This document shows, in pieces, positions 1-12,300 of a stretch of 64,000 nt of DNA. This stretch comes from Agelaius tricolor (lineage: Eukaryota > Chordata > Aves > Passeriformes > Icteridae), in NCBI GenBank assembly GCA_023055355.1, contig JALJCS010000001.1:52023381-52087380 (forward strand), read 5' to 3'. The notes under the pieces were generated by a model. That model did no database searches. It saw nothing but the letters and a program-made list of their open reading frames with translations, and had not been told where the DNA came from. Made by a program: the position numbers and the translations under genes. Every line of letters begins with the position of its first letter. The first letter of the stretch is position 1.

Positions 1-1501
1 ACAGAAGAAAAATATTTCATTTTTTTTTTCATTCAGACTATGCACTACTCATGTTTTTTGTTGGAAATCTGATCCATGTAATTTAAAAAAGAAAATTTCC
101 ACTGCAGTGAGAACAATGTTTAGTTCAGAAAAAAAAAAACCTGTTCAAGACAGTGATTTCAAGGAAATGCAGTATCGGCTTTTTCGGCTTTTCAAACTAT
201 GTACTTCCCTAGTGCACTCATCACACATGATCAAATGCAATGTTTTGTCAGGTTTTAGACATTTTCCTATTAGAGTTACATCTTTTACTTCATCAAACTA
301 AGGCTCTGCTGAAGGACAGATTGTACAAATAAACATTAGTTGGAATGTTTTTAAAGAGGAATTGTTTACTGATTGAAATATAAAAACTGTTGCTCATGCT
401 TGCAGATCAAATTACGTGCTTAAGAGAAAGCAAGCTACATAATTTGTTGACTCATGACTCATAAGAAATGTCAGGCTGTATCTTTTGATGTGAAGAGTTG
501 CAGAATCTCTTGTCTTTATTAGATGAAGCAGTAGCAAAAGGTTTTTCTTAAAAACAGTGTCAATATACATAACAATCTCACAGCCATCAAACTGTAATCC
601 CTCTGAGGGTGAGTTGTGGAGAGGATGATCTGTAACATTCAACTTAGGGAGACTTTTGTTTTAAGACAATGTATTATACTGATGTTAAACTCCAACTGAA
701 TTCCCAGAGGGAATTTTTTGCCACATATTTGTCTCTATTTTCTATTACTTAGAGCAGCCATGCAGTGTGAAGCCAGCCTTCCAAAACAAGACAGTGTAGA
801 AGGAAGGACATTAAGGTGTATCTGAAGGGTAAGTATGGAGGTAGAGGCACAAAAGCAATGTGAGATCAAAGAGCAGCTGGGCTCAGACTCCCATCTTCTG
901 GCAGCTTATAGGGGAAGATTTCAACAAGGGGAAGCACACAATGATATTTGCCCCATGGTTTTCCCTGCCATAGCGTACTTTGTGACTTAGGAACTTGAAG
1001 TCAGATATGGTGTATTTGCCCTTTACAGCATTTAGTGACCAATGTCACAGCACTATCCAATTTCCCTGAACACCTGGGAGCTCTTTGGCCCTAGAGAGGT
1101 TATATAGGGTCTCCCAGTGGGGTCCTCCACATGTCAATGCTATGTCCTGCTTATGTCTTTCCAAGGTGTCTAAACTACAGACATAGAGGAAGGACTGAAA
1201 TTTCATTTGAGGAAGAATGGAAATATATTGAAGATTTGCTCACAGTATTTTTCCTATCCATGTCTATGTTGCTTAGTATTTTTCCATTATACTCTTATAT
1301 GTGTGGTTAATAGTACTGGTTGCATCAGCAGAGGTTTTGTGAAAGAATAAACATAGCTGAGTATGAAGCATATACAAGATACATAAAAACACCCAAGGGA
1401 AAACTTGACCAATTAAAAATAATTTTTCCTGGAATGTCTCTATCTGATAGGACATAACTGTAGTGGTATACTTGATGAAGTAGCATTTTCAGTGCTCTTA
1501 C

Positions 1502-1567
1502 CTCAGTCTTACACTGTAATGGGATTAACTTATAATAGGTAATGGAATCCTGGGACTCCAGTAAGAA
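1502..1567 (-). other. Possible 66-bp coding exon (unproven)
   Basis: On the minus strand a long pyrimidine run ending in TTTCAG stands just before position 1567, and the donor GAG/GTAAGAG begins at 1501. The 66 bases between form 22 codons with no stop in frame 0, and exon length divisible by three would keep the frame. The peptide begins FLLESQDS and ends LQCKTE; I do not recognise it. The other two frames are closed. Both splice sites are strong by eye. However, a 66-base segment open in one of three frames is common by chance, and no partner exon was identified, so this stays a lead. Confidence 0.25.
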
Positions 1568-4500
1568 CTGAAACAGAAAAAAAAGTATTTTTCAAGACAG
1601 TAGAAGAAAAACTTGGTCTTATATTTTCCAAAATTCATAAAATAAAGATTGGGAGTTCCAGATGTGTAACTGTCTTAAGATAGTCTGTTTTTAAAATAAC
1701 AGACTATTTTCCATGAAGTGTAAAGAAGGGTGTAGGAATTTAATTAAATATCCTTGGTCCTTGTGATTCAGCAGCAGGGTCTAACCTTACAGTAGTTATT
1801 TTGAACAGAAAGTTTGACTAGAGACCTAAATTATGCTGCAGTCTGTGATTCTGCATTTCTATGAAAGTAGAACAGTGTCTAGAGCTCTTGGGACACTGAC
1901 TGAAAAAAAAGCCGATGACTTAATACAAACTTTTTATAAATAAAACCTTGGACATGTAGTCAGAAATTTGAAGTACTCAGGAGAGATAGTTTATTCCTAT
2001 TTTGTAAATTTCTGTTTGGGAACAAATTGCTGTCAAGCTTTGAGATCTGTTTTCTAGTTGGTTCACCAGATGAATAGCCACAAATAAATAAGGAGGGAGT
2101 GGGATTAATGTGACCAAACACAGATAAATATTGTACAGTTGTATACTGTCAGGCTAGTCACCTTAGATTACCTTAATAGTAATATAGAACATAGGTGGTT
2201 TTGCCTATATATAGCATAACTTAGTTTAGGTATCTAAGAAGAATTGCATGCTGGAAGGTCTGTTTCTTCCTCCTGACTAAAAAGAACTAAGACAGCTAGC
2301 TCAAAAGTAGAAACATATCCTTGCTCACCCAGATTACCCCCAAAGTAAGTTGGATAAAAGGATAAAAAAGAAGCTGATGATTTCATTTTCATGCCAAGGA
2401 TTGAGAGAATGAGTTTGTTGCTGCATTACAAAAAGACTGCAAAAGCTTTTTGCATGTTCCAGCTAAAAGATGGGAGATGAATCCCTATGTTCAGAGTCCC
2501 ATGCCAGTCATAGTTCTTGCACAACTGCATCCTTTTCCTTTATTCTGTTACAGTAAATAAAAGCTTACATGTAAGCTTCACCCTGAGCTATAAGATCCAT
2601 ACAGAATCTTCCCACTTACCAACCAGCTGCATTGATGTCAGTAGAGACACAATTGCTGCAGAACAATATCTGCTTGAAAGGCCACAGAGTGAGTAAAAGA
2701 AGGGAATGGGACATTATCCTTTCAAAGAGCAACACAGCAAAACACAGAAAGAACTTTCTGTATGGCAATCATATGCTTTCTTATCTTTTGTGCATATTAC
2801 CCTGGTCATCTACTAAAAGAAGATCCCCCATATTTTATTAGTTATAATATTTATTGTTGATAAATAGGTGAGGGATAATACAGCATGATTTGTCCTGGAA
2901 AACCTTCTCTTCATTTTGCATTTCTCTGACTCCCCAGAACATGTTTCCTTTCCTTGTTTCCATGTTTTCATATAGCCTTTACCACCTCCCTGCACCCTAC
3001 CCCTCCCACCCTGCCCCTGCAGCCCCCACCTGTCCAGACTGATTCTTTCCTTCAGACTTCATGAGAATATTGAAGGTTTATTTTCAAGCATCAGCCTTCT
3101 CCAACAGAGAATATCTAAGGTATTGGTTATGTTTGAAAACAGTGAATCATCATAGATTAAATCAAGAAAGGGAAGTATATGAGATTGAAAGGCAAACAAG
3201 GAAAATCTGATGTGATTCTAAATAATTCAACCCATACCAAGAGCACGAGGTAAAGCGGGTTTATCTTCTACAGAAATAACTGAAAAAAGGAACTGAAAAA
3301 CAACCTATATATCTATACTTTCCTTCTGACTGTCACTATTCTTTTCATATTTTCTGTTAATCAGTTTTTCAGTGTTTCTGTCAGAATTTCCTGGTTGACT
3401 TAAGGATATTGAAAAAAACTAAAATTCATTGTTTACAGGCATTGTGACTTTAGTCCTGAGCATTGCAGCATTCCCTGTGGTATCTGGGGTCAGCTGGACT
3501 AGATGCAATTGCAGCATTCGTAGCAAGTCATGCAGCCATGAAAGTATTTCTTCTTTTTCTACACTTCTGAGCAAGCCCCTGAAGTTTAGAGAGATGCTAG
3601 ATATGTATGAAACAGCATCTGATAAATTCAGCAGAACAGAGATCTGTAAGTTTCTGTGTCTGTAAAATGTTTACTTGTAACAGTTTTGTGACACTCAGGG
3701 GGAAATTACTAGATAACCATGCAAATTATAGGAAAGCGACTGCATGTGCTGTAGGGCAAACACCTCTAATAGTCTGAGATGAATTCCCTCACAAGATTTA
3801 AAGAAATGCTGGTATAAGTCTAGAGATAATAATTCTGTGTAGATAACTTGTTGACTAATTTCTTTCTCTTAGAACATCTGTACTAAACCATCTAACACTT
3901 GAATTACAGCAATACCATAAAATCTATAAGGTTTCTTTTATGGACCTATTATGAAGAAAATCCTTTAGGGTAAGTTATATGATCTGGAAGAGTCCTGGTC
4001 ACTAACATATCACAAATAGACACATAAAACCCTGATAGCTATAAAATCAAAATAAAGTATAAATATAAAGTGTTTATTAGCATATCTACCATTCTATTGC
4101 CAGCAATTAAGGTGTGAAGAGGTAAGCCCCAGCTTATGCTGTTGCAAAACTCAAATAGCCAGAAACCCTTCCTCATTTCCCAAACCATTCCTTTTTAAAT
4201 GTTCTTAAACCAATCTGTCTTAATTCCTAGTTTTTGTCTTTTTATGTTTGTGTTTAAAAACATAGACCAGCATTGATTAAATCTTTTCTCTTTCACTATG
4301 ACAGTGACCCAATTAAACAGAGTAGGGCTGAGTCCTGTGTTACCTGCTGAAATAGTGGGAAACATTCCATCAAGTTACTCTCTCCTCCAATTACTTTTTA
4401 CTGGTCTAATTTTTCAGACTTTGGGAAAATGATTTCTGAAACTAGTTTGTTCTTTTATACCTGAGCATTCAACTCCTGTCAATATCTGACTGCTTGACTG

Positions 4501-6594
4501 CTTACAACCTGATCTACCACTAAATTTTGCCATTTCACACGCTGTCATACCTAGATTTGAGATTTGTTCATCAAAGCCATTGCCAGACTAAAACAGCTAG
4601 CTGTCCAAACCCCATGGTGCTAGTGATGGCTAAAAGCCATGAGGGGTCTGTGGATAAACAAAACATCCTTCCTGTTTCAATGATTCCTTGATGGCTGCAA
4701 GCTGCCCTAATGCTTGCTGATAGATATCTCAGCATGGAAATCATAAGCATGCAGGAGCAGCAGTATCTGAAGTAACATAAATGGAATAAGACCTGTAAAG
4801 GAGGAATATTCCTTGAAGAAAAGGTGAATTCCCTCACCAGTTCAACTACTCCTGGGCAGAGAGGAATATTTTATGTATGTTTTACAGACAATCCAAGTAG
4901 ATATAGCTACTGAGTTTATGTAGAATTAAAAGTCATGTGCCAGTATCAGTAGTATTTTTTTCCCCCACTAATAATAGAAATTATTTTTAGACTTTTAAAT
5001 TTTTCTTTAGAACAGAATTATTATGACTTAAGAGCTCCTCTTGTTCCATCTCACTGACCTCACCTTTGTCTTTGGTGTGAGTGGAAAATACAAATTAGGT
5101 TTTGCATGTGTGAATGTAGCTCTGTTTTTACTGCACTTAGGCTGGGGAAAATAGACATAAGGTAAGTGTATTTTAATCTTTGGGAATATAGAAACTTGGA
5201 GCACTGAAGAAAAAGTACAAGACTTGGAAAATAAAAGGATACAGAGAAGGACAATACCAGCACACTGCAAAGGAAAACAATTAAATATCTGAGACTGTCT
5301 CATATTTGTTGCTGTTGTGGAGGATTGTGTGCCATCTGTGCTAGGATGTGCATGAGAACCTTGTGACAATAGCCATCTTGCATAGCCAGAGGCAAGGAAA
5401 GTCTGAAATGCACCTAGACCACAGAACAGCATTGGACATGGATCAAAGACACTGCAGATCCCAGATGCTCTCCAAGATTCAGATAAATTGGGCCTGCATA
5501 AGGCAATTACTCACCTTAGGTATCAGATTAAAGCATTGTGGTTCTTCAAATAAAGTTGTTAATTTCATGACTATATCTTCCCTTTTCTTCTTTCCCAGTG
5601 CTTGATGGGAGGGTACAAGTAAAAGCTCCTTTGGATCTTACCAATTTACAAATATAGTTTTTGTGGCAATCAAAATCAAAAAAGAAAAAAGAAGACAATA
5701 TTATTAGCAATCCCCAATTGTTCCCAAATGCATGATTTTGGCTATGCAAACAGTTGGAATTTCTAGCAATATAAACCAATATATTACTGAAAATCATGCC
5801 TAAGCATTCAAATAAAATACATAGACAATTTAAAATTATCCATGCAAGCTATCCAGTAATGAGTTATTTGGACTGCAGGGTTTTTATGGATGAAATTGTA
5901 AAGTAAATGTAAAATGTAAATATCCAATCCAAAATTGCCTTAACTTTTCAGCCATAGAAATGAAACAAAATTATTTGCATGCTGTTTCTGAATTCTGAGG
6001 TGGACAGAGAGGTAGTTTGCTTCTGGGTCAGAGGCTGAAGCTTTGAATTAGCTCACAAAATGAGACCAGCCTGGCCATCCATCCCCATTTGCAGAGTTTC
6101 AGATTTTTCTTGGCACAGGAATCCTTTTGTTTCCTAGCATAACCTTGAAAACCTTGAAAATATGTTCAATCAGTTTATAGCAAGCCTGTATATTCCTGAG
6201 GACAATTTTCTATGTGGAAGTGCTCAGACAGACTTCTGCTCTGAGAGGCAGGGATAAAATCCTGCCCTGGTGTTGGTGCCTCCCAGTAATGTAGATCAGA
6301 GCTGGTAGGTGGTGGGCAAATGCTCCTTGATCCTGCTAACACATCTTCTGAAATACAAGTGGAGTACAGCTGGCTGGCTGGGAATATGGGCAGAGACTGC
6401 GCTGGACCATTTGCATCCATGTGAAAGTGTTTTCTGTAGACTGCCATTTCTCTGTAGATTGATAGGATATCTTTCCATGGCCCTCTCCAGCAGCTCAGAG
6501 TAGCATTTCTAGGTCTTTAGCAATGTCAGTTGGCAGCTTTCTTTGAGGCTTTAACTTCTACATGAAAGACACATCAGTTAAGATCTGTCTGTAC

Positions 6595-6676
6595 CGTAAT
6601 CGGCTTTGCAAAATTCTTTCTTATTTGCATTCTATTTACTTTTCACGTAATGCTTGGGACCCGCAAACTCCCATCG
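6595..6676. other. Cluster of CpG dinucleotides in CpG-poor DNA
   Basis: Five CpG sites lie within 82 bases (6595, 6601, 6646, 6662, 6675), while the surrounding sequence has very few. The stretch also holds ATTTGCAT, an octamer-like site. It is too short and AT-rich for a CpG island. Retained CpGs can mark a constrained noncoding element, but that is inference only. Confidence 0.2.
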
Positions 6677-7119
6677 TCATCTGAATGTGAGAAAATTACC
6701 TCTGCAGTCACCCTGCTAACTATAAATTATTATTAGAAAAGGTACCATGATACTTCTTTCAGTTAATTTTGTCTGGGAAGATTTTGACAGAAAATTTAAG
6801 AAATTTTCTCACTGATCTTCTTGTATTTGATAAATGTCTAAAAATATCTTTCTTAACCTATTTTCACCATTGGCCTCATTTGGGATATCTGTAAGAGGCA
6901 TCCTCTACACAATGAATGAAAGACCAATTTTATGTCAGAAGAAGAATAAAAGAAGAAAGAGGGAGGTGTCTGTCAAAAGCCCCAAAGTGTTATGAGCCTG
7001 TGACCCTTGATACATAGGAGGGAATGAATGAAAGAGACCAAAAGAAACATAGGAAATTTCTTCAAGACAGCATGTTGCTCCTGTGCCAAAAAAGCAGATG
7101 GCAAAAAGGATCATGCAGG

Positions 7120-7134
7120 AAAAAAAAAAAAAAA
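7120..7134 (+). repeat. Poly-A run (15 A)
   Basis: An uninterrupted run of 15 A on the plus strand. No upstream element or flanking duplication shows it to be a retroposon tail; treated as a simple homopolymer. Confidence 0.9.
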
Positions 7135-9103
7135 GATGCAAAGAATTGTTCCCAAGAAGCCAATATGCAATAGGAATAACAGTGCAGAGCTCCTTTGCTA
7201 TCTCCAACTTAGCTTCAGGTGGAGCATAACAAGAAAAGTCTTCTAATCAGCCTGAGAAACAAAAAGAAAAAAATAAAAAGAAGCCACAGGTATAATACTT
7301 ACAGATGTGTCAGTCAGCAGGAGATATTTTAACACAGCAATTTAAATGGTTTTCTTTTGAGGCATTATTGTTGCTTGTTTTGCAACGTTCTATACATTAA
7401 CTTTTCAAAAGTTAATACTCTGCTTTACTACACAAAGTACTTATTAATTTTTTCCAGAAAGACATTTTTCTCAAGGAGTTTTACACTATCTTATCACTTA
7501 ACATTAAAGCCAAAACATTAAACAGGGCAGTAAATATACTCTTAGGGCTGTTGTGAATTCACACCATGATGTGATTTTGCAACTACCTTTATAGGTAACT
7601 GCTTAAGGTTAACAATCATGCCTTCTGTGTCTCACTCACTCCTAATTTTTTAATTTGCCTCTAATTTAACAGGTGGTCACAACCTTCAGCAATAACATCA
7701 GGGACATTTGAAATGTTGAGATCCAGACTACTTGCAGCAGATGAATGGCTTCAGTCTAAAAAATTATACATTTTTGAAAGCAGGCTGTATCTGTTCCAAG
7801 ATTGCAGGTTCTAGAGCTTCTAGGTCCTTCATATTGCAGCTCCAGATGCTTTTTTACAGCTTCGTGGGCAAGGTGGCTCAGAGGATGCTGGGATTCACTG
7901 GTGGCATTGCTACTGTACTCCCACCCTTTTCTCATTCCTTCCACTGCAGACACCATCCCTGCCTTTTGCCAACCCACATTAATTTCTGTGAGACTTCCTT
8001 GACGATGAAGATTTTAGAGGCAAATATGAGTCCTAAGTAGTGGCATTAAAATATGGGCAGCCTGTAAAATAATTCCCCATTCACAAGAGGATTAAAAGGG
8101 TACTGTTTTGCAGGACTCAGTTAATGGCTTTACATAAGACAGAAGAAATAGCATGTGCAGCTTAAAAATTAACCAGGATAAGTCTTACTTTTATGCACCC
8201 CAAAGATAAAACTTTATGAGTTCTTATGCTTCAAAGTAGTTCTGATTTTAGTGTGGAACTTCTATGGGGATGTGGCAAACTTTATATGCAATATTAAATA
8301 TGTAGCCTTCCCTGTCTGAAGTCAGTAAATCATCTCAGTTATGCATCATAATTAAGATTTCTTATTTCCTGAGCCCAGAATGACCATTCTGCCATATACA
8401 GATGGTCAGTGAATGCTCTCAGCACCCATCAGTTTCTATTTATTATCTGTCATCCTAACATTCTCATTTTGCTCTGCTATCATGGTGTTCAAGTTCCTGA
8501 CAGCTAAATGTGTTATCTCTTCACCAGATACAAAATCATACTAGCAACCTGAAATCTGATAGAGAGGGAGAAGTTATCATTGAAGACAGGGTGAAGAAAG
8601 TCTAAATTATTGACTGGAACAAGAACAATTCACCCTCAAATTTTTGTAATCCCTTGAAAATTCTAACAGTATCTCACAGTTCACAGCAAAACCAGTCCCC
8701 AGTGGCAGCAAGCAAAAGAGTGGGGTATGAACAGTGATGCCTATCCTCTGTACAGTGCATCTGTTCTTCACACAGCTGCTCACTGTGAGGTCAGTGTATG
8801 TGGGGAAACCACAACACTGGGATCTGTATGCCAGCATGTCTGCTAACATCATTTCCTAGTGCAGACACAGGGAAAGAAAAGAGTAGGAACTTTCACTTCC
8901 TTTCTCTGTTTCTGGGGTGAATTGTGCTTCCACATGCCAAGTCTGGGACAGCAAATCAAATATGTCTGGTACTGTTATCTGAAGCCACCTTGGAAAGAGC
9001 AGCCCATAGTCACAATAATCCACTGTTCCAGTCCCCCAAAGAGGATGCCTACCTCTTCTGAGTCCTTAATTATGTCTGAGCTGTGCCTGAAAACTGATAA
9101 AGA

Positions 9104-9346
9104 ATCATAGACTTACAGAAACAGAGAATTGTTTGAATTGGATGGGACATTTCAAAGCCTTCTAGACTTGCCCCCTGGCCATAAGCAGGGTAATTTCCAA
9201 CTAGACCAGGTTTTTCGAAGCCTCATTCAGCCTGACATTGAATGTTTACTGGGATGGTGCCCTCACCATCTGGGCAAGTTATTCCAGTGTTTCCATGTCG
9301 TGTGAGGGAAATCACAGGGAGAATAATTTTCCTGCAACAAAACCAA
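9104..9346 (-). mobile_element. CR1 LINE 3' fragment, minus strand
   Basis: The start reads AATCATAGACTTACAGA and then follows the reverse complement of the CR1 3' end: the GGATGGGACATT region, the CCAACTAGACCAGGTT block and the TTATTCCAGTGTTTCCA block that encodes the last residues of ORF2. It is strongly diverged and truncated, with about 240 bases remaining. CR1 is the main avian non-LTR retrotransposon and is usually 5' truncated like this. Not functional. Confidence 0.85.
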
Positions 9347-12300
9347 TGTCAGTGTTAGCTATTTAGACAATGGAATCCAGGTTCTTGTGTATATTTGCTT
9401 GAGTTATTTAATTTACTACTGTAGATGTGCTCACTGAGATTGAGGGCTATGAGAGTGACACAGGTTGTTGTTTTAGCCTATTCCCTTTTGTAAGAAGTTT
9501 TCTTCATCAGTTTAATGCAACTTGACCTTATTATAAATGGAGACAGTGTGTAAAGCTAATGATTTTCATCAGCAGAAAACGAAATTTCTCTTAAAGTACT
9601 TTATGTTGTATTTATTTCATTGCTTCTATAAAAAGCCAAGTAGAAAGTGTTGGCATGACTGTGATTTTTAATTAAACTTCTAGGATATCAATTTTTATTA
9701 TTTAATTAGGGTTTTTATTTCTACAGGCAAGGCTAAGTGGAAATGTCATCAATTTCCCTGTTAATTTAGAGGCAGAATTCCTATAAATCCACCTATGTCA
9801 TGTTTGCACTTCATCCAGTGACTATGTTTTGCTGTAGTCACATCTTTGTGTTAGGGTGTTTAGAAAGCTGAAGACCTGTCTGTGTCATCACCCTTGATCT
9901 GTTTATTTGTTTCTCCCTATAGTCTTTTTCATTTTTCTGGACAGCAATTCTCACTTCTGTGACCTCCTTTACACCAAAAGAGACAGTATTGACAAGGCTG
10001 TTTGTGTCCCCTGCTAAGAGATCACTTGACCTGGATCCCTGCTGCTTCTTATCCCTCTTTTACTTTCTTGCTTGCAGTGATATGTGCTTTGTGCACTCAA
10101 GCTGAGAGAAGATAGAGCAGGAATAACCCAGGTACACAGGTCCAGAGGCATCAGGAAAGCCTGAAGAGCTGTCAGCCTGACTGTGAGCCAGGAATAACCT
10201 AATATTGCCATCTGACTACTGCTCGGTGACATGCATGAAGTTAGTTTGATGGTCTCATCCCAAATCCCTGCAGGCAAGTGAGCCACCAGGACCCACTGGC
10301 ATTACTGGGAGCCTCCACTGACTGCCCAGGCACAGCACAGGCTTCTGCATTTGGTCACACCCACTGAGCAAGTCAAGGTTGGCTGTATGTACTTCCCCTG
10401 GACAAGACTGGGCTCTTTTTGTTAAAAAGATCAGCTATTTCACACTGCCACTGATGCTTTAAAGAAAGAGTCAAATATTTAGTGGTGCAAATTTATAGAT
10501 AATGTAAAACATCTGGCCTTTGATGACCATCTCTGTTTTGCCTCTTGCTTTCTTTGCCAGGAATAGATAGATCCAATTTTTCTACAGAACCATTAGACTT
10601 CCATTAGAATCTATTTAACTAATATTTAGTTCTATGAATTGTATTGGTTGTAGAGTAAAAGGCACATTTATTTCTCTGCTCACATTTAAATGTCGTTTCC
10701 TGTCTATTGATTCTCTTGGCATTGGTTACTGATCATATAACTCCCAAATGGTGTAATCCAAGCTGTTCATATAATTTGGCTTGAACTTTATTTTAAAATT
10801 CTGTAATAATCTAAGTTAAATAAACATAACGCTAGAAAATGTACTCTAGGGAATGAATCTACATTGACAGGAGATGGATAAAATAGTTCTTTTCCATCTC
10901 TGCATATGACTTTCTGATTAGAGAAGGCAATAGCAAAAGATGGATGACTGCCTAATTGGATATTAGTAGGGAAAGAGTGACACATGTTATAGTATACTGC
11001 TAGAGGATGACTCTGAGGGTTGCAAAGTGAAGTATTTAGGACAAATGAGCCCATCAGATTAGATAAAGTAAAAGAGACAGTTGGGATTCCAAGAGCTTCT
11101 CTGACTCATAATTAAGAAAATGTCTCCACAGGAGTCTGTGCTAAGCATATCAAAGATAACAGATGCAATATGTTGAAGGCTTCAAACCACCTGTATGGAG
11201 AAAGCTGCTTTTCAAATGTGGCCAAAGAAATGGGAGAAACAGCACTTGTTCTTCCCCTTCTTGAGGAATCTTGTTCATGGTGTACGTCTGAAAGTATATA
11301 GAAAGTAGTTCTTGGAAAATAAAGTTAATTTTTAATATAAGGATGAATTTTTCCTGTGTTAATTTCTGCTTTTACATTGAGAATTAAGACCTTCTTTGTG
11401 GTAAGAAAATAATTATGAGGACCAGAAAAAGGAAAATATGGGGCAAACTGAGCAACTGAGTAATTGAGACAGGAAGAGATTTCTGATGAGGAATTGCTAA
11501 TTTTTTGGATTCATTTGTTTTCACTTAATACTTAAAATATGCAATTGAAAGTAAAACTCTGCTTTAGAAACCAACATTTTCATAAATTATTATTTTTGTT
11601 TTTCTTCAGTGTGTTTTTTTAATTGTTTTCAAATAATTACATTTATTGTTGCACTTAGTGTAATAAAAAATAGACGACAACTTTCAACTTTTCAAAATTT
11701 TTAAACTCTTTGTTAGTCAATTACTTTGTATAGAATTTATGGAGTCCCACTCCTAATGCTCCACAGCTGTTTTTCTGTACCCTCTCCGAACACAAGACAA
11801 TGACAGGATAGGGGTTGTTTTGCATCCCTCTAAAATCCTCTCCTGTGGGTAAGTAGACCCTGCAGACTATAACTTTCTAAGATATTTGCTAAAACAAAGA
11901 TATTCAGTTTATTCAAATACTGCTGAGACCTCAGACAGGACAGTTCAGTGAAATGATTACTTGGTTTCTTGAGGCTAGCAGCCTAATCAGTTCTCAGGTG
12001 GAGTCTTCACACTGTTGACTTTATTTGATTTCTGATGGATCCCCAGAACATTGCTATCATGCTAGAAAGGTCAGGGTTGATCCTCTTCTCTCAGAATGGC
12101 CTACCAGCACAATCTGGAGACCATTTGAAATCCAGTCTACTAGCTGACACTCTATACTGCCTGTAGGCACTATTTACTCTGGAAATCAGTAGGTTTTCTT
12201 CTATTGCTTGCACTAAAAGCTCTGACAATTCACGTTGCTTCTAGTCTGGCAAAAGATCCTGATGGATCCTATAGCTTCATAAAATTAGGAGAATTTATGA

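Larger units (their letters stand above)
1..9103. other. AT-rich region, no gene or repeat recognised
   Basis: No open frame here resembles a known protein, and frames up to 134 codons look like chance frames in AT-rich DNA. No CR1 or LTR signature was recognised. Small items inside are an exon-like segment at 1502-1567 on the minus strand, a CpG cluster at 6595-6676 and a 15-base A run at 7120-7134. It could be intergenic or lie inside a long intron; the sequence does not decide. Confidence 0.6.

Noticed and set aside
753..828. 76-bp exon-like segment with TTACTTAG acceptor and GTAAGTAT donor
   Set aside because: All three frames contain a stop; it could only be noncoding or a terminal coding exon, and nothing else supports it.
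5141..5161. 21-nt microexon between TTTACTGCACTTAG and AAG/GTAAGTG
   Set aside because: Splice-like, but very short; such pairs occur by chance and it overlaps a minus-strand candidate of equal plausibility.
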